A DNA stretch of 64,000 nucleotides, from assembly GCA_936450465.1 (NCBI GenBank), contig OW388303.1, positions 11,811,021-11,875,020 of the forward strand, read 5' to 3'. This DNA comes from Gibbula magus. Taxonomy: Eukaryota; Mollusca; Gastropoda; Trochida; Trochidae. The notes beneath the pieces are model-generated. The model searched no databases. It was not told where the DNA came from and saw only the letters and a program-made list of their open reading frames with translations. The translations under genes and the position numbers were made by a program. Below, piece by piece: positions 1 through 12,420 of this stretch (position 1 is its first letter; every line of letters begins with the position of its first letter).

Positions 1-25
1 TGGGAAATTCGCCAGAATAAGGATG

Positions 26-29
<4 letters not shown>

Positions 30-86
<57 letters not shown>
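30..86. repeat. (TA)n microsatellite
   Basis: An uninterrupted TA run of 57 bases at the left edge. Confidence -1.
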
Positions 87-90
<4 letters not shown>

Positions 91-1724
91 CTCATTACTT
101 CAACATTAGAACGTCCATCAAAGTAGTTGGTAATATTGTTTTCTTCTTTGGTGTTTTTTTTATCGTTAGTCGTAACTGTCGCAATCTAATTTAAAAGAGA
201 CAGTACGTATACGAATTTGATATTTTTAAGGAACTAAACTGCACGGGGGTTATTTGTGTTGTTACTTTTTGGTTATTAAAATGTAAGATACATTCCATTT
301 GAAACATAATGTCTAGGGTATTATTTGTATGAGTACGTATTTATAACATAAACAGGAATATTTCCTCAAAATTCGTTTCTTAAAAAATAACCATGTTATG
401 GTTTTAAGTCTCGTTGGTCTTCTATTGACTGTTCTGATACTGGGCACTGACTGATTGTTTGCACGAAGAAGTAGCAATAATTAGCGAAACAGTTGAAACC
501 GTTGAAATCGTTGAAACTGAAAACGAGAAATATGTTAATATCAAAATATATTTCCAATTGACTAATGATGATGAAATCATATAGATTATTTTGAAAATCT
601 ACAACATTCAAATATCCAGATATTTCAACAGCTAATAATAAGTTTACTAGTATCACAATATCACAACTTGTACAGAAATTGGATACAGCAATATATTTAC
701 AAATAACTCAACAGTATTATTAGTTTATCTCTTACGTTCCAACCCCGTCAGGACGTGAAGCATATGAGGTGACTGGACACATGAGTGGCAGTAAACACTG
801 GTCAACCCGTCATCAGAAGATGTAATAGCTTTATCTTCCCTTCAATAGATGTGAACTCATTCAAATCACAAGACCTTTGATCCATCGGTCGTCTGACCAT
901 GACCTCAGTCACGACCTTTCAAACGAGATCTCGTCTAGCCATGTGATGTAACGAGATTCTGGGCGCCGACATGTTGTAGACTAAATATGATGGTGTTCCC
1001 CCGAGACGGCGGTTTAACGGCTGATCAATTTTAGTCAACATCTGAGACGGAAAGTCTGTCCAGCCACAGAGCAATTTTGTTCAATTACTTTCTACTTTAC
1101 TTTGAGAAGAGAGAGATTTCACTGAAGCAAAACGTCACCGTCATGTGGAGAGTTAGTTCCCTTTGATGCTTGGCAGATAACAGGGCAGTGTGATAACTGT
1201 TGTATAAAGAGTCATTAGTTGTGTTATCGAATGTATTTCTTCTAACAGTAATGGTCATTAATTAAGCTGGCGATTTTAATTATCACGTAGAGCAATTGAT
1301 AAAGAGATATTATTAATTGTGTCCGTCAATGTATAAACCTGATAACAATGAACCTCTGGTAATGAATTGTTGTAAACAAATGGTATAGAGTCTTGTATAA
1401 AGTCTAGAGCGCCTTTATTGACAAGTACAAGTAACTAAACACACTAAAAAACTGAAAAACTAGAACAGGATTTCTGTTTGTGTTTGCATTAAGTCGGTAA
1501 GTAGATGTATATGTATTAGATGTATTCGCACTTTCCATAGTGTATCGTTACTCCTCCGGTTTGAATAGTGGGTTATTATTGGGTTTAGCAATAGAAACAA
1601 GTCTGGCTTACACACAATGTCAATCAATCTTTATTCTGGTACACAAGAGCCATCAAGCGTTTTGTACACTAAATATATATCACCCATTTAATGATGCATA
1701 CAAGTTGGAGGTAACATACTTTAC
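87..1724. other. AT-rich intergenic DNA, nothing recognised
   Basis: No convincing exon, RNA gene or complete element. Short ORFs have no recognisable domain. Confidence -1.
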
Positions 1725-2430
1725 TGTATCCTTACGAAACAGACTTCGTGCGGTTGGCCTAAATGCAAGACTCCATTTCGAGGTGTCACCATGTCATGAG
1801 ATCACAGACATGTACGGTTACAGTGGTGTCCTCAACGGTAGAACTGGCCTGTACGCGGGTGGCGCTACGTCATGTTTAGTGACGAGTCAAGGTCTTTTTT
1901 TTACACTTTACAGACATTAGCAGACGTGTACATTCTGTGTTTTTGACGAGACGTTGGAAGTGATACAGCAGGAGCATAGTTCTTATTGTGGAGGTAGATG
2001 GTCCCTGGCGTCGTCTCCGTCATCAGGAGAACAGCATTGGTCCATTGTCCTGACATCTCAACCGGGCAACGTGATGTGCAAGAAATCCTGTAACCTCTTG
2101 CTGTTCCCATGACGAACAGGAATGGACGTTTCAAGACGATATAAAACTAGATCACACAGGGCAAATGTTGCAGTGGACGTTTTAACACAGAAAGTCATTG
2201 TGTCACTTCATTGACCTGCCACATCACCAGACCTATGTCAATTGAAAATTTGTGTGGTGTGTTGGAGGTTGTTGAGCTAGACGTCCAAAACCACTTTTCG
2301 CGAACCTGCAGCAGCAATTCATCATTTGATTTCCAGTTTGCCCTCAAGATGTCGTGCATGTTGCTACCAGGGATTGACTTGTTCCCTATGAATGTACTAA
2401 ACTCCAGTCGAGTAAAATTACCTTATTAGA
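1725..2430 (+). pseudogene. Degenerate Tc1-like transposase
   Basis: Pieces of a Tc1/mariner DDE transposase follow in the right order but in shifting frames: VSLRNRLRAVGLNAR (from about 1726), a WRYVMFSDESR-like segment (to about 1892) holding the first catalytic Asp region, FQDD (2129-2140) at the second Asp region, PATSPD (2215-2232), IENL (2238-2250) and a LQQQ...PQDVV-like stretch near 2310-2355. There are internal stops and at least one frameshift between PATSPD and IENL. The enzyme would cut and paste the element at TA sites; this copy is dead. Ends and TIRs were not located. Confidence -1.
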
Positions 2431-3171
2431 AAAGATCAAGCTGGTAACCCAACTGTTCAGTTATTATGTACGTATATTACGATGGACGGACATTATTATT
2501 AAGTACTTCGACGCTGAGGCACTCCGCTAGGTTTGTTTAGCTTATATTTACTTCGAGTGTTACAGGCCAATAATAAGAAGTTTATTCGCCTTCTACTGCA
2601 TTTATAGAATGTAGAATTAACAAAATCTGCAGTTTCAAGTAATATTTAAATATCTGCCATTCGCAATCAAAAGATCAACATCAGAATCGTATACTAAAGT
2701 TACTCTAACTTATATTTACTTGTGAGCAAATATTCGGTATGGATACAGTATTTGTAAATCGAGCGATGGTTTTATTTCCTTGCCAATTTTGACGAAAGTT
2801 ATCTTTAATTCTCTGAGTATATAAATATTGAAATCTTTTCCTTATTTTATCACTTTATTTTTTTTCATGGGTACATCATTTTCTTGGGCATTGGTTACAT
2901 GAGTCATTTATACATTATACACACATTTTGGACAGATGGTAGTATGTTTATCATACAGATAGTTATTTGAAGAGTTTGTGGCACGATGACCAAAAAAGTG
3001 AAGAATTTTCCGAAATTACAGTTTGAAAAAGCAGTAAATTTCTCAACTTCATAGACGGTATGAAGGTAATTTTTCAATCCAATAAAGTTTGGAACGAGTT
3101 TGAAATGTTTTTCACATATATAAAGTGTTTCGTTGCAATGAGGATTAAATTTAGAACATCATTTCTTTTTT

Positions 3172-3366
3172 TCTTTAAATCCAAAGAGTATAATTATGTT
3201 TTTCATCTAGAATTAGTCTTGTACCTGTATCATATTCAATCAAGTTGATTAATTGCTGCCACAACCTTTTTACATGTACACACTCACAGAATAGATGAAC
3301 AATTGCTTCAGCTACAACATTACAAAACGTACAAGAAGCAGATGGTATCAAATTATAGTTAAACAT
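3172..3366 (-). pseudogene. LINE reverse-transcriptase C-terminal fragment (zf-RVT)
   Basis: A 63-residue frame contains CTFCNVVAEAIVHLFCEC followed by VKRLWQQLINLI, the pattern of the zinc-binding domain found after the reverse transcriptase of many non-LTR retrotransposons. The upstream catalytic part is missing. It is a 5'-truncated, decayed copy of a different LINE from the one at 4.1-4.6 kb. Confidence -1.
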
Positions 3367-4084
3367 AAAACATATTAAACCAGAAAGTATCGTTGTTTAG
3401 TGTGTAAAGAGGTTGTTATCTTGACGCACCTCGAGATTCATTACCTATAATGTCTGCACTGAAGTGTTTATAATAGCTTTCTAGTTATTGATAAACTAAT
3501 CAACTAATGTTTATGTTAAAGTCATATTTAACAGACATGTAACTAATTACCTCTTATAATGATATCCTGACAAAAGACATACATCATGTACGTCAGTGAG
3601 TATATCACATGCTTATTATAATAGTTAACCGCAATACATATATATATATATATGCGCATTCGATTAAACATCCAGGGACAATTATCAGGTAGATCTACAT
3701 GTACATGTTTTCATTGTGTAAGGTATCAAAGCGATCAATTCAATTGATATGTTAGGAAAATAAAAATCTGCGATAACTTGCAAAATATTGCGGTGCTATG
3801 TCAGGTAAAAAACGAACAAAAACAAAGACAAAACAAAACACCGCACACCTCACATACATGCGTGACAGGCATTATCCCTAACAATTTAAAACGACTTCTT
3901 CTCAGAAACCGTTTGAATTGGGAAGCTAAATTTTGTTTCAGAATAAAATATGTGTTGCACATAGACATAACATTCGTTCAATTGGTCTTGGTCTCTCATT
4001 CTGGAAATCTCAAAGGCGAACGATACATCCGGGACATCCTTGCCCCCGTCCTAGTACCTCATGTTGACAAGAAGAAAGAAGAAG

Positions 4085-4635
4085 AAAACTAATTTATTTA
4101 GGTGTCACACAACGTACATATACATGAGACAGGTATTAAAAACAATATTTCGAGCACGATGTCCGGCCAACAATGGCCTATGAGACACCAAAGTACGTCT
4201 AAATTACTAAAAGCGCTTAGGCGCTAAAATGATTAAAATATATTATATATAATAAATACTAGAAGTTTAAAAGTATTTTTTTAAAATTCGAGTTCTCTTT
4301 ATATTGGGGTTATATGACAGTGTTTTTTCTGCGTCTAAACATTGCGCACAGTGCAGCGGCGAGTGATGGGGAAAGTTGGGGTACCTGCGTAATAAATATG
4401 TATTGATCTGTTGAAAACAGATTGATAAATTTATTATTAGTAACTTGTGCTTTAAGCCATAGAGGGGATCTGATATCGGAATAAAATTGACAAGAAGTTA
4501 GAAAATGTATCTCATCTTCAACTGCAGAAGAATTACAGTATTTACATATACGTTGATTAAGTGGGGTTGGGGGCGTGAAAAACGACCTAGTTCTAACTCT
4601 AAGGGGAAAGAACAACATCTTAACTTAGCGAGAAT
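4085..4635 (-). pseudogene. LINE 3' end: zf-RVT segment plus 3' UTR with TTC-rich tail
   Basis: On the minus strand LAKLRCCSFPLELELGRF (about 4570-4632) leads, after a frameshift, to RICKYCNSSAVEDEIHFL and TSCQFYSDIR, a zinc-binding C-terminal domain of a non-LTR reverse transcriptase. The ORF ends near 4310. The untranslated part continues to about 4085 and ends beside a GAAGAAG-type run (TTC repeats on the coding strand). Two other fragments of the same 3' UTR lie at 35.1 and 40.5 kb. Confidence -1.
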
Positions 4636-4654
4636 ATCGACATGCATATTTCAG

Positions 4655-4901
4655 CAATGTTATTCATGGATGACAATGCTCGGACAAACTCGCCAAACTC
4701 CCCTGACTTGCTTTGAGTTCAGATTTAAATCCCTTGGAATATGTATGGGACATCATTGGACGAGAAAGCAAAGAATGGAACATTATTCACAGATCCTGCT
4801 GATTTGGAGGCTGCATTGCATGTTGAGTGGCAACGGCTGCCTTTTGAACGAATTCGTAGACTCGTTAGTATCCGGGCTTCTGTCGGGTGTAGGTAATGTG
4901 T
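4655..4901 (+). pseudogene. Tc1-like transposase C-terminal remnant
   Basis: FMDDNAR (around the second catalytic Asp), then in a shifted frame NPLEYVWDIIGRE, then after a stop DLEAALHVEWQRLPFERI and RRLVS, ending in TAA at 4899-4901. These are hallmark blocks of the Tc1 family in the correct order, interrupted by at least one frameshift and an internal TGA. About 30 residues expected between NAR and SPDL are missing. The fragment abuts the LINE end at 4635. Confidence -1.
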
Positions 4902-6591
4902 CATCTTGAAACCTCAACGCAAACAGAAAAAGTTGTATGATATGGATCAATTTTAATGAAATTCTCCATTATGAATCGCATGTTTAAAAATTAATAAAAC
5001 ACGTTATTCCCCATGACCAGTGTGTGTCATCCCTTACTCAATATGTTCAGAGTAGTGTCAGACTCATTCCTTACTTGCTGTGGTGGCAGTTTGAAGACAA
5101 ACTTAGAACAGTTGAGAAATTCGAGAGTCGCTTAATTAATCTCCATGGGTATATGTAGTAAAGATTAATTTAGTGGCCGCAACGAGCGGTTGATAGTTCT
5201 ATGAAGATGACCCTTAAGGCAGGTTCCACTGTATTTAAAAGAAGACATTATGGGAACTAAATTATTATCCCAGCGACAACAAAATGTAATTCACATTCCA
5301 TGATTCTATCACCTGTCTGCACTGGGTTTCGTTCTGCGGCAGTAAAAGTGCAGCGCTTCTTCTAACACGAACATAAAATGCTGCTTTCCTAATTTGCCGA
5401 TAAGATGTAATTGTGTGTTGCGATATAATTCATTCCATTCCAATTGGCTATAATCGGTAAAATACGAATTACTTTCATTCCCGTACATCACTTAACAATT
5501 CATTGCTTCTTTTAAACCAAAAGATTGATGGAGGCTATCGACAGTACTGACACATTACATGTTGCGCTTGTCAATTATTGTAAACAACAGCAAATTGACA
5601 CACGTTTGATTTCTTATGGTATGGTTCTTCTTCAAGTATACAATTCAGTATTCAGATATTACCTCTTTTTTTTGTTTTCTGATGTTCAGTATAATTATAA
5701 AATTCTCCAAATGCATATGTTCCATCTTCATAGGGTCTATGCTGCAAATCGTATTTGATCACGAATGAAGTCATTATTAAGTGCGTAGTCCAATAATCAG
5801 TGAATTCGAAATCCAAATGATAATGTATTCCCTTATATTTCCTTTTTACACATATACATAATCAGGAAAAACAGGGATTTTGCAATGATGATGCGGGTTA
5901 TAAGACTTTTTGAGTTTTGTAAACACATTTTTTTCACTTGAAATACTCCTTAGAAGTGCAGCCCTTTACAAAACAGAAGCACACTCGTTCTTACAGACAC
6001 ATTCTTCATGGACCAATGGATGATCGGGTAAAGTAAAATTATTGATAGTGCTGCGTATTCCAAATGTATTTTTCTATATTGCAATAGCAAATTTAAAACT
6101 TATGGAAGAGACGCGTAGATTCCCGAGAAGAATTTGCATTTTTTTTATTTAGCCTTAACATACAAATGATATTTTGACAAATAAGAGATATTCGATGACC
6201 TGGCACCAATCGATAAGTATTTTACGTCCGCTTCGATTCGTTACAGAGATTTGAATTATGTCATTTCATGCCGTGTCAGCAAGAGTATTTATACATGAGG
6301 CTACCAACTTGCGTATCGACTATACATCTAATCAAATAACTCAATTATTTTAATATTCCTTTTCAATTTTTATCAAAATACGTCTTTATATAAAATGGCA
6401 AACCTCATACTTGTGTTTAATATTTAACTTCGTCGAAATTGGTAGAGAAAAAAAAAGAATCTAATATCCTAGCCGTCATGTATACACTTAAAGATATATA
6501 TCTCTATATAGAACTATGAATACAAGCACTACATTCAGCAAGTATTTTACGTGCGCTTCGATTGATAATACCTAGTAGCTGCTATAGAACT
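4902..6591. other. Intergenic DNA with one dispersed 24-bp repeat pair
   Basis: AAGTATTTTACGT(C/G)CGCTTC recurs at 6215 and 6540. Otherwise no gene or element recognised. Confidence -1.
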
Positions 6592-6832
6592 TATAATAAT
6601 AACACTTTATTGTCCGCATTGGAAATTCGGTTTGTGCATTTTGCACCCGGCAGCCACAGTGCAGCGCCAGTTAAAGCGTTGTTCTATCCTTATAATACTG
6701 AGTGTCAAGCAAGGAAGCAACAACTCTCATCTTTTAACGTCTTTTGGTATGACTCGACCGGGAATCAAACCCCCGTCTACCGGGTGATGAGCGAACACTC
6801 TACCAACTACTTTGAGCTACATGAAACTTTCC
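6592..6832 (-). mobile_element. tRNA-derived SINE, family A, copy 1
   Basis: Same unit as 59774-60013: shared tail ACAATAAAGTGTTATT, body with GGAAGCAACAACTC-type blocks, and tRNA-like head with a decayed box B (GTTTGATTCCC) and an extra insertion in the box A region. It is more diverged than copy 2. Confidence -1.
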
Positions 6833-6966
6833 AGTATAACTTCACATTCACTGAGTTGCCCACACATGAATTGTGTAACAATTGTTAATATTCCGTGTAA
6901 AGGTATACTTCATTCCATCTGATGCCATACCTCTCCGCATTTGCCACGAATCAGAAATTGTCTTAA

Positions 6967-7390
6967 AGGTACATCCGTTGTGTTGTTTGGGGTCAAATAT
7001 GCTAAACGTTATAAATTATGTTATGTTATCAGGAAGTACTGACTGTGTCTGTAAATTGCCATATTGCTCATAGTCGACTTAGTTTATTGAGGATATGAAG
7101 GTAAAAGAGTGATTGCTGATCGAAAACCGGACAATGCACAGCGTGTGGCGCGCGTCAATGAGTCAAACGTAATTTTGGAATCTTATTTATAACAGACAAA
7201 AAGACAAATTTGAGTTGATAATGGTTAATAGGTCACTTAACTACTGTGCATGTAAATGGGACATGCAGTTTCGGTTCCTGCACATGCATAATGATGTTAC
7301 TCAATTTTAATTGGAAACTAGTAATTATGATATATTTGGCGATAAACATGCAAGCTGAGTGAATTTATTTGTATTGAAGACAGCACATGT
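6967..7390 (+). repeat. Dispersed repeat family E, copy
   Basis: Starts TTAAAGGTACATCC and matches 11897-12420 along its length. No terminal inverted repeat is clear and there is no substantial ORF, so the class is unknown. Confidence -1.
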
Positions 7391-7974
7391 GGTGAGTTGG
7401 AACGTATTAAAGCCAAATGAAATGTTATGAAACACAATGGATGCACCTTTAAAACCAGGTCATATCTTTGCAGTTCCAGTGCCTGTTCCTACGCCTATGA
7501 TAGTGGTATCTTAAATATAACATTGTAACTCATAGTCTTCTATATGGATCAAGCCATGGTGATTTTACCGAAGCACTGTTCCACGTTATTCGAAATACGA
7601 GTAAGGGGAAGTAACTCTTGAACGACTAAGATATAGCTTCGCTCTCATTCGCATTCTGCCTCGCTTATCTGGAAGAGCGATGTAATATGATAACATGGCT
7701 GCTTTCTCATGATCTACTTTAGTAAACGAGATATTTATATTTATGTCAATGGTAGTTTCTTTTCCGTTTCCCCTCACTTTTATTATACGTTCTCTTACAC
7801 TTAACATGAAAAGATGAAATTACCAATTCCATCAACTGTATGTTATGTCATCACTTAGAATTACATAAAGCTGTTTAACTGTAACTGTCCCTTTATAAAT
7901 TAAGTACAACAAATTAATTGTGAAAACTCAGCACGTGTCCCTGTGGCGACAAAATGCATCGAAATAAATTATAT

Positions 7975-8225
7975 CCTGCAATAAAGAAGTTGTAAATCCA
8001 TTGTACTCGCTTTTCCTTCATCTGACCAAATTCCAAATTCCTGTCAAAGTAGCCATACACCGTCTACAAGAAGACGTGGCTTTCTAGTCCATCAACAATC
8101 TTACTAACTTGAATTATTCTTGCAAATCATGTCCAGTATATATCATTTGCTTGAAATATCGCACTCTTGCAATAAAGAAGTTTTAAATTCAAAGACCTCG
8201 TTTCTCCTTCATCTAACCACTTCTA
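7975..8225. repeat. Two-copy direct repeat, 191 bp apart
   Basis: GCAATAAAGAAGTT at 7978 and at 8169, each followed by a similar ~50-bp stretch with CTCG and CCTTCATCT blocks. Old duplication. Confidence -1.
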
Positions 8226-8799
8226 AATGTGTGTTAAATAACAATGATAGATATTATTATATCAAATATAAATATTGATTATGGAAATCCGGTTTTCAAA
8301 ACTTTGACAAACAAAATGGAATGGTCTGTACTTTTTCCTCAAACAAAAGTAACTATTTTTTAAAATAAAATAAATTAACAGCAAAATCAGTTATATGTCA
8401 GCGTTTGTATTTCAGCAATGCTGCAAGTTTTATTGCCCGTCTATATTACTACGATGCATGTACCAGAAGGAAACGCAATGTCTTTGATTTGTTGGATGAG
8501 GGATACGTTGGCTTATAAGCCCTTTCATCTTCTTCGTTACTAAGTGTTAGGGATCAGAGTGTAGTAAACCATTATTTTCCTGAAAAGTACTTTCTTTGAT
8601 TGATGTACTCGAATCAATCATTATTGATGTTTCCCAAGTGAAAGTTCTTTTTATTATTTTTTTATATTAAAATACATATCAAAGGCGGGATGGATCTGAT
8701 ACGGAATTCTCTGATACAAGTAACACGAATTGTAAGTAATTGATCCCCAATAGCCTGCCATGAATCGGGCAATAATTGTTTAAAAAAATCTTCCATTTT

Positions 8800-9480
8800 A
8801 TTTCAATTGCGTGTACATTGAACAATTTCACTTCAACAAGCCGGTCCGCATGACCCCGTTCAATAAATTGCTCGATTAACTTTTTTCTTTCATTTCGAGA
8901 TCAAAGTGCCCTAACTACAATAATCAAACGTCCATGGAGGAAGATCTCGAAGCATAACCGTTGAATTTCCCGTAACCACTCTCTCCCATTGCTAGCTGGT
9001 TAGCCGAGTGGCAACTATTAGCGCTAATCGCACTATAATCAAACATGCGCCGCTTTCTGTTCGCAGAGACCACAGAGAAAAAGGGACCAAAAATCGAACC
9101 CTGACGCAGCCGCTAAACTATAATGGACTATCTCTGCTCGCATTAAGCGTTCAGACATGGTGATAAATCGAATGCAATTTATGAGCGCTCTACCTGGCCA
9201 CTATAATACGGCAGGTTTTCTCCCATCCCATTTGATCTAACGGCTTCTGTGGAACTGTTATTGGTATGGCTCGGTTTGTGGTCCCTCCGTCAATTTCTTC
9301 CTCCAATACCCCAGCACGTGGTCCTGGCTTAGAATCGCGTTCGCATCGATTCCTTGTAAAATCAATTTGATTAAGCAGTGGAAATCTTGATGCCTAAAGC
9401 GTTCGTAGAGTGTCATCGCTTCAGAGTAAATCTGTTGAAAAGCCTTTTTTCATGGCTAATGGGCGATTTCATGTTGTACG
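8800..9480. promoter_or_regulatory. Candidate conserved noncoding element
   Basis: Non-repetitive island with a perfect 12-bp palindrome ATTAGCGCTAAT at 9017-9028, the form expected of paired homeodomain sites, plus further ATAATC and CATTAA cores. No reading frame of note. Inference from motif and composition. Confidence -1.
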
Positions 9481-11502
9481 AACTCTATTGCTCCTCCGGA
9501 TAAAAAGAAGAAAATAAGGGTTTAAACGAGATTTCAGTTTTAACGCCATTTGATTTTGGGGTTAAATTGACGCTTTTTGCAGCGCATGGTTCACAAGCTT
9601 CAGCATGGTCTCTGAATAGTAGGAGAGAAATCTTCTTTCATCAGAAATACGATGACACTTAAAGTCCAGAAGAAGAAGAAGAAAAAAGAGATTTAAAATG
9701 TTCATAAGTGTGAAGTTTATTGCCAATTGAAAAAAGTTTGACCTTTTAAAAAGTTGCAGCTGTGTTTTTGAAAAACTTTTCTTTTAGAATGACATTGACA
9801 ATAACGATTTAAAATGTCAAATATATGTACAAAAATGTTCTGCGACGATCTAACGATGAAAAATTGTCTCCAAAATGAAAAATATGTCTTTCATATTTAA
9901 TGGGGATTGTTGTTTGAATTCAGAAAAGTGAAATGTTTACTTATTTGAACTCAATGGATGTCAAGAAAAATTGGTCGAATATACGGTTTAGTCATCTAAT
10001 GAGAGCTGAAACCCTTTAGATGCAATCCATTTGTTCTAATATTTGTTGGATGGCATGCGGTCACACCATTCTGAAATAAAGCTTTAATAAAATTTCCTAA
10101 GTACCAATAAATAATAAAGTGTCCGATTGGGCTGAAGTATCGCCATTTTGTCAGGATTCTTTTCAACTCATATAGAATCTGCAATGAAAATAAACAACGC
10201 TTTTAGTTTACTAATTCAACAAGGTAGTTATTATATATATATATATAAAATACCCATCTATATATTACCTATTCATTTGATTGATATACAGTGTCTTGTC
10301 GCAGCGTATAGCAAGATCTCACTCTCTGAACCCTGACAGGTCACTTCACGGCTCGTCGTTTTATCTTTTAGAAAATTTAAAGCCACTAAGAAACTCCCTA
10401 AGCACAATAATAATCTGAACTGATGTTTACATGATGTACTATTAACGTATATATACAAACTGAATTATCCTTTAAAATTACACATATTGAAGAATCAACA
10501 GATAAAGAACTTAAACAGGATATAAACTTAATATAGTTACACACAGGGAGACTGCATGCGTCGAGGATAAAAATGAGTCTCATCTTTATCTAACTTAGCT
10601 GATTAGAGTGTCTGCTAACGAGTTATGCTTCACTTCACTGTCTACATGCAGAAGTTTGTATTACCAATTACGTCAATTGTCTGAAATTGAGTGTCTGTGA
10701 TTTGTTAGAAGATATGTTAATTAGCATAGGTAGATACACATAATCTGATTTTTATCCACGACGCGGTGTCCCTTTAAGGGTATGCGGAAATAAATGTTGT
10801 ACCACCTTTTAGACAACTTGTTACAAATGTATTACCCACAAAATATACTGATGTCCAAAAGAAAGTTGACAATCACAAAAATCGGTTTTATTGAACATGA
10901 GGAAATTTCTATATTCAAAATGAAAACATTTACATATTAATGTCACCCACAAAATGAAAACAATCGACAAAACGCACTTTAGTCAATAAATATGGTCGAA
11001 ATATGATAAGAATGAAAAACATGCTTTTGAGTCGAAAATCACGAAATGCACGTGCACAAAAGCATAACAAGTAACTGATGAGACACGATCAGAACGCAGC
11101 AGCAAAGAACACTCATAAAATGTCCCAGAGTATCTACAGTGCAGAGACAATGACAAAACATCACCCTAACGTCATTGCCCAGACATGTATTGACGCTCAA
11201 AGAGGACATACTCGATATTTCCATAATGTTGTGTGAAAGATGAATTGAGATCTTTTTTTGTGTCCAAGCTTCTGAAAACACTTCGATTTATTTTTACCCC
11301 ATGTGACTTTGCCTTTAAACCGTACAGATTTGTTACGATACATCGTATCGCGATCAACTTGATTTGAAGAAATAAAAAGTTTTCTTTATCCTGAATGTCT
11401 TAGTTTTGTCTTCAGGATTATTTTGAAGACGTTGTCAACTTTCTTTTGGACAGTAGTAAATGTTATAACACATGTTATACATTTCACTCAAATAGTTTAC
11501 TT
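9481..11502. other. AT-rich intergenic DNA, nothing recognised
   Basis: Contains a short GAAGAAG run near 9670 and a short TA run near 10235. ORFs are short and unremarkable. Confidence -1.
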
Positions 11503-11896
11503 AAAGGTACTGTGTCACGCCGTTCTTACTGAAATAAAGTGCTCTCACGAAAATGAAATAAATGTTACTATAAATAGCAAAATTATACTCCTCAGTCAAT
11601 AAATAGAGTTTTAAAACGAATGTAAAATATTCGCTTAAGCCATGCGTATTCATTTCCCTTCGAATATTTTAAGGTGTTATAACATTAAAATGGCCGCTCG
11701 AAGGTAGTTTAAGTGATCTGACTGATGTAGCGATACCAAAACACTCAGAGTTGAGTTTTAAATATGACCGCTTTCTATGGATACGGCTTATAATGTAATT
11801 AGATGTTTTACCTTCTAACGTAACCATATATTCTATGAACTTAATAGCAAATTTGAGAAAACAAAATATGCAAAAAACGTGCTACAGCGCCTTGTG
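11503..11896. mobile_element. MITE family D, copy
   Basis: Left end AAAGGTACTGTGTCACG, right end AACGTGCTACAGCGCCTT. Internal blocks match the 22.7-kb copy, including TAAAATGGCCGCTCGAAGG, although the left arm of the central hairpin has decayed. Confidence -1.
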
Positions 11897-12420
11897 TTGT
11901 TGGAGGTCAAATTTGTCAAACGTTATAAATGTTCTTATTTTATCGAGAGGTACTGGCTGTTGCTAGAAATAACCATTTTGATGATAGTCGACTATATATA
12001 GTGATACTTTAAAGGTTAAAGTGGAGATTTCTGATCGAAAACCGGACAATCAACCGCGATTGAAGCGCGTCAATTAGTCAAACGTAATTCTGTATACTTA
12101 TTTACAACAGACATGGTCCATTATGAAATAGGTTAATAACACTTGGGCTTCCCTATCTCCCCTATCTTACAACTGGGTCGTCTGCTATTGGGTCGTCTGG
12201 AAATGGGTCGTCTGATAATGGGGTATGACCAAAAAGACAACGTTGGCTCGATAATATTTAGTAGGTCACATAACTACTATGCATATAAATGGGGCGTGCA
12301 GTTTCGGTTTCTGCACATATATAATGATGTTACTCGATATTAAGTGAAAACTATTAATTATGATATATTTGGTGATTGAGGGTGAAATATATACAAGTTG
12401 AGTATAATTAATCAAAGTGA
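11897..12420 (+). repeat. Dispersed repeat family E, copy next to MITE D
   Basis: Shares many blocks with 6967-7390 in the same order (GATCGAAAACCGGACAATC, GTCAAACGTAATT, CAGTTTCGGTTTCTGCACAT, AATTATGATATATTTGG). It carries a private insertion with three TGGGTCGTCTG units at about 12174-12212. It directly follows a family D MITE, so one may be nested in the other. Confidence -1.
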
